Positions 6,618 through 8,544 of a stretch of DNA of 8,544 bases are shown one piece after another. Source of the DNA: Thermoflexales bacterium (GTDB taxonomy: Bacteria > Chloroflexota > Anaerolineae > B4-G1 > SLSP01). Positions within the stretch are counted from its first letter, which is position 1; every line of letters starts with the position of its first letter. The notes below the pieces were generated by a model. That model saw only the letters and a program-made list of their open reading frames with translations, did not search any database and was not told the origin of the DNA. The DNA is taken from positions 1 through 8,544 of the forward strand of contig WFQZ01000036.1 in the NCBI GenBank assembly GCA_015486785.1, read 5' to 3'. The position numbers and the translations under genes were made by a program.

Positions 6618-7965
6618 TGACCAGCCGCCGGGCGATGCGGTTATGTTGTTCAATCACCGGCGGCAGGTCAATGGTGCGGAGTTGTCCTTCTTCAATGACC
6701 ACTTTTCCGTTGATCACCGAGAGGTCTACCGTCTGCGCCTCGCAGAATACCGCTGCCGCCAACGGATCGTGGACTGCGCCGCCCGCGTAGCCCAGCGTAT
6801 CCAGCTTCAGCCCGATGAAGTCCGCGGCCTTCCCCGGGGCCAGTTGACCGATGTCGTCCCGCCCCAGCACTTCGGCCCCGCCGCGCGTGGCGATCCACAA
6901 GGCTTCTTCGGCGGTCAGCCCGGCGGGATTGCCGCGCACTCGTTGCAGTAACATCGCCGTGCGTGCCTCCGCCAGCAGATGCGAACTGTCGTTGCTGGCC
7001 GATCCGTCCACGGCGATGCTCACCGGCACGCCCGCATCGAGATACTCCCGCACCGGCGCGATCCCCGAAGCCAAGCGCATGTTGCTCGAAGGGCAGTGCG
7101 CTATGCCGGTGCGCGTCTCGGCCAGCACTTTGATCTCCTCGGCGTTGATGTGGACGCCGTGGGCAAACCACACATCATCCCCCAGCCAGCCCAGCGATTC
7201 GGCGTAGGCCACCGGGCGTTTTCCGGCGGTGGCTTTGCAGTAAGCCTCCTCGTCGCTGGTTTCCGCTAAGTGCGTGTGCAAATGAACCCCGTAGCTGCGG
7301 GCCAGCTCCGCCGATTGCCGCATCAAGTCCTCCGTCACCGAGAAGGGCGAGCACGGGGCGACGACGATGCGCAACATCGCGTAAGGCTGCGCGTCGTGAT
7401 ATTGCTCAATCACCCGGCGCGTATCCTGCAAGATGAATGATTCATCCTCCACCACCCGATCCGGCGGCAAGCCGCCCTGGCTTTCGCCGCGACTCATTGA
7501 GCCGCGTGTGGCGTGAAAGCGGATGCCGATCTCCTGCGCCGCGCGGATCTCATCGTCTAGCTTTACGTCGTTGGGGTAGATGTACAAGTGATCCGCCGCC
7601 GTGGTGCAGCCCGAAAGCATCAACTCGGCCAGCCCCACCTTCGCGCTCACATAGACCGCTTCGCTGTCCATCCCCGCCCAAATCGGGTAGAGCGTCTTGA
7701 GCCACTTGAACAAGATCGCATCCTGGGCCGCCGGCACCGCGCGGGTGAGTGTCTGATACAAGTGGTGGTGCGTGTTGACCAGGCCGGGCAGGATCAACAT
7801 GCCCTGAGCATCGATCACCCGATCCGCCGTCTGAGGCAGCGAGTCGGTTGGCCCCACCGCCGCGATCACCTGATCGCGAACGAAAATCCCGCCGTCCGGA
7901 ATGCGGCTCCGCTGATCGTCCATCGTCGCCAGCAAGGTGGCGTGACGCAATAACAAAGTTCCCAT
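6607..7965 (-). CDS. Zinc-dependent amidohydrolase, 8-oxoguanine deaminase-like
   Basis: This 452-residue protein belongs to the amidohydrolase superfamily, ATZ/TRZ and guanine deaminase-like branch (COG0402). Seen in order: an N-terminal beta-sandwich strand region, the metal motif NTHHHLYQ (His66 and His68), GCTTAADHLY (about 119-128), HTHLAET (His232, Glu235), FAHGVHI (His269), HCPSSN (His290) and DGSASND with the strand-8 metal Asp320, then a C-terminal sandwich with GQLAPGKAADF. All metal and acid/base positions are kept. The PGLVNTHHHLYQTLTRAVPAAQD and KWLKTLYPIW stretches are most like enzymes that deaminate 8-oxoguanine to urate; related members hydrolyse hydroxy-s-triazines (AtzB) or guanine, so the exact substrate is uncertain. 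It is cytoplasmic. The chosen ATG has AGGAGGT 7 bases upstream; a longer start at 8001 has no such site. It is divergent from the HhH gene and convergent with the hydrolase. Confidence 0.9.
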   Translation of the reverse strand: MGTLLLRHATLLATMDDQRSRIPDGGIFVRDQVIAAVGPTDSLPQTADRVIDAQGMLILPGLVNTHHHLYQTLTRAVPAAQDAILFKWLKTLYPIWAGMDSEAVYVSAKVGLAELMLSGCTTAADHLYIYPNDVKLDDEIRAAQEIGIRFHATRGSMSRGESQGGLPPDRVVEDESFILQDTRRVIEQYHDAQPYAMLRIVVAPCSPFSVTEDLMRQSAELARSYGVHLHTHLAETSDEEAYCKATAGKRPVAYAESLGWLGDDVWFAHGVHINAEEIKVLAETRTGIAHCPSSNMRLASGIAPVREYLDAGVPVSIAVDGSASNDSSHLLAEARTAMLLQRVRGNPAGLTAEEALWIATRGGAEVLGRDDIGQLAPGKAADFIGLKLDTLGYAGGAVHDPLAAAVFCEAQTVDLSVINGKVVIEEGQLRTIDLPPVIEQHNRIARRLVNGA

Positions 7966-7971
7966 CGTGTT

Positions 7972-7978
7972 ACCTCCT
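7972..7978 (-). promoter_or_regulatory. Ribosome binding site of the amidohydrolase gene
   Basis: On the minus strand AGGAGGT stands before TAACACG-ATG, setting the start at 7965. An upstream in-frame ATG at 8001 would place this site inside the coding region and lies in the likely 5' leader, beside the dyad at 7988-8001. Confidence 0.85.
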
Positions 7979-7987
7979 GAAGTTATG

Positions 7988-8001
7988 GTGCGCTTGCGCA
8001 C
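7988..8001. promoter_or_regulatory. Dyad GTGCGC-tt-GCGCAC in the amidohydrolase leader
   Basis: Six-base arms gtgcgc and gcgcac flank two bases. The dyad falls just downstream of the start of transcription expected from the minus-strand promoter at 8014-8042, and 9 bases upstream of the ribosome binding site. It could be an operator or a small leader hairpin. Its use is inferred from position only. Confidence 0.4.
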
Positions 8002-8013
8002 GTGATTTTTCCC

Positions 8014-8042
8014 AGTGTAACATAGCGTGCCCGATCAATCAA
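8014..8042 (-). promoter_or_regulatory. Sigma-70-like promoter for the amidohydrolase gene
   Basis: Read on the minus strand: -35 TTGATT (8037-8042), 17-base spacer, -10 TACACT (8014-8019). Each box matches the consensus at four of six positions. The expected start of transcription is near 8007, giving a leader of about 40 bases. Confidence 0.45.
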
Positions 8043-8090
8043 GTTGCGACGCACTTCCAAAGTGCGTCGCAACTAGAGAGCGTCGCAACT
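8041..8090. repeat. 15-bp inverted repeat plus a third copy of its arm, between divergent promoters
   Basis: Arms agttgcgacgcact (8042-8055) and agtgcgtcgcaact (8061-8074) are perfect inverse copies, and one more T-A pair (8056 with 8060) closes the loop to three bases. The last 11 bases of the right arm, gcgtcgcaact (8064-8074), occur again at 8080-8090, so the unit is present three times, once reversed. The block fills almost exactly the space between the two divergent -35 boxes. It may be a shared operator, or a REP-like dispersed element that landed there. Confidence 0.75.
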
Positions 8091-8091
8091 C

Positions 8092-8120
8092 TTGACTTTG
8101 CCCTCGCTATACAGTAAGAT
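8092..8120 (+). promoter_or_regulatory. Sigma-70-like promoter for the HhH gene
   Basis: The -35 box TTGACT (8092-8097, five of six matches), a 17-base spacer and the -10 box TAAGAT (8115-8120, four of six) make a good vegetative promoter. The start of transcription would be near 8127, about 35 bases before the ATG at 8162. The third 11-base repeat copy ends one base before the -35 box. Confidence 0.6.
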
Positions 8121-8148
8121 CACCTCGTGATTCGTGCATTCGTGCCTT

Positions 8149-8156
8149 AGGAGGTG
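8149..8156 (+). promoter_or_regulatory. Ribosome binding site of the HhH gene
   Basis: AGGAGGTG ends its AGGAGG core 7 bases before ATG 8162, the same site and spacing as in the amidohydrolase gene. It supports this frame over the overlapping frame that opens at 8154. Confidence 0.85.
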
Positions 8157-8161
8157 CCACA

Positions 8162-8544
8162 ATGGAAGCAAATGATCAAACTACCACGATGGTCACGCCC
8201 CTGGATCTCAACCAGGCGACGTATGAGGAGCTGGAAGCCTTGCCGTTCATCGGCGAAGTGCTGGCGCAGCGCATTTTGGACTACCGTCAGGAGCACGGCG
8301 GATTTTCCAGCCTGGAGGAGCTGCGCGACATTCCGGGCATCCACCAAACGGCGTTCGAGGGTTTGCAGGACTTGTTGACCCTCTCGCCGCCGGAATCGCC
8401 GGAGGTGGCGTTTGAGCCGCCGGAGCAGCCGGAAGCCCCGCAGCCGCCGCTTCCTTCGCCGGAGGAGGAAGCCGCTCCGCCGGAAGAAGTCGCTCCGCCG
8501 GAGGAGGTTGCGCCCCCCGCCGCGCCTCCGGCCCCGCGGCCGCC
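8162..8544 (+). CDS. Helix-hairpin-helix protein with Pro/Glu-rich tail; 3' end missing
   Basis: 127 codons are visible and the frame runs off the window without a stop. Residues 14-74 are a ComEA-like pair of helix-hairpin-helix motifs: LDLNQATYEELEALPFIGEVLAQRIL, then YRQEHGGFSSLEELRDIPGI and a closing helix to LLTL. In this fold the hairpins usually contact the DNA backbone through G-h-G turns. Here the first turn reads F29-I-G31 and the second G59-I-H61, so each has lost one Gly. There is no signal peptide or membrane segment before the domain, unlike classical ComEA, so this part should be cytoplasmic. From residue 75 on the chain is Pro, Glu and Ala rich with repeated APPEEV, probably disordered and acidic. 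The function is unknown; DNA binding or protein binding are both possible. It has its own promoter and is divergent from the amidohydrolase. Confidence 0.85.
   Translation, partial: MEANDQTTTMVTPLDLNQATYEELEALPFIGEVLAQRILDYRQEHGGFSSLEELRDIPGIHQTAFEGLQDLLTLSPPESPEVAFEPPEQPEAPQPPLPSPEEEAAPPEEVAPPEEVAPPAAPPAPRP
8474..8509 (+). repeat. Two tandem 18-base units coding APPEEV in the HhH protein
   Basis: Units gctccgccggaagaagtc and gctccgccggaggaggtt stand side by side (residues 105-116). They differ at three third-codon positions, so the protein unit is kept while the DNA has drifted. A third, shorter start (APP) follows. The surrounding region (about 8387-8544) is low in complexity and rich in ccg and gag/gaa codons. 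Confidence 0.8.

Noticed and set aside
6601..7953. Plus-strand open frames within the amidohydrolase region (such as 6601-6951, 6851-7207 and 7588-7953)
   Set aside because: They lie opposite an intact, well-conserved amidohydrolase, and their translations show no domain pattern.
7966..8001. Longer start of the amidohydrolase at 8001
   Set aside because: The added 12 residues are encoded by the leader dyad and the ribosome binding site of the ATG at 7965.
7988..8010. Dyad 7988-8001 followed by TTTTT (8006-8010) as a plus-strand intrinsic terminator
   Set aside because: No plus-strand gene ends upstream of it; the region before it is the amidohydrolase on the other strand, so an operator or leader role is more likely.
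8041..8090. Repeat block considered as a short CRISPR array
   Set aside because: The copies are 11-14 bases, one is inverted, and there are no spacers of even length between them.

Overview
The window is GC-rich, densely coded DNA that looks like a free-living, probably environmental member of the Chloroflexota (Anaerolineae-like). This is an inference. It rests on the giant secreted multidomain protein that stops in a short hydrophobic FLPLLLR-type tail, which I know from many secreted proteins of that phylum, on its FN3, TIG and cohesin content, and on strong AGGAGG ribosome binding sites. No ribosomal or other taxonomic marker gene is present.

Layout. (1) Positions 2-5668, + strand: the 3' part of a very large secreted subtilisin-family (S8) protein. 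The window opens inside the protease domain, so the catalytic Asp and His lie upstream, while the oxyanion Asn and catalytic Ser are present. A long modular tail follows: an Ig/CARDB-like domain, a right-handed beta-helix split by a block of seven repeats, an SbsA-type Ig domain, two FN3-like domains, a TIG domain, cohesin 1, a dockerin, cohesin 2 and the FLPLLLR end. (2) Positions 5669-5745: a gap with a strong hairpin, probably a terminator. (3) Positions 5746-6588, + strand: an alpha/beta hydrolase of the monoacylglycerol lipase type with its whole catalytic triad. (4) Positions 6607-7965, - strand: a zinc amidohydrolase most like 8-oxoguanine deaminases, convergent with the hydrolase and 18 bases from it. 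(5) Positions 7966-8161: a divergent control region with two facing sigma-70-like promoters and a 15-bp inverted repeat between their -35 boxes. (6) Position 8162 to the window edge, + strand: the start of a helix-hairpin-helix protein with a Pro/Glu-rich tail, cut off by the edge.

How the genes relate. I see no single pathway. The secreted protease-adhesin looks like a surface or assembly factor. The lipase-like hydrolase and the purine deaminase look like separate housekeeping or salvage enzymes. Only the amidohydrolase and the HhH gene share an obvious control region.

The two points most worth following are the cohesin-dockerin-cohesin end of a non-cellulosomal protease, and the in-frame seven-repeat (possibly beta-propeller) block inside a beta-helix of the same protein.
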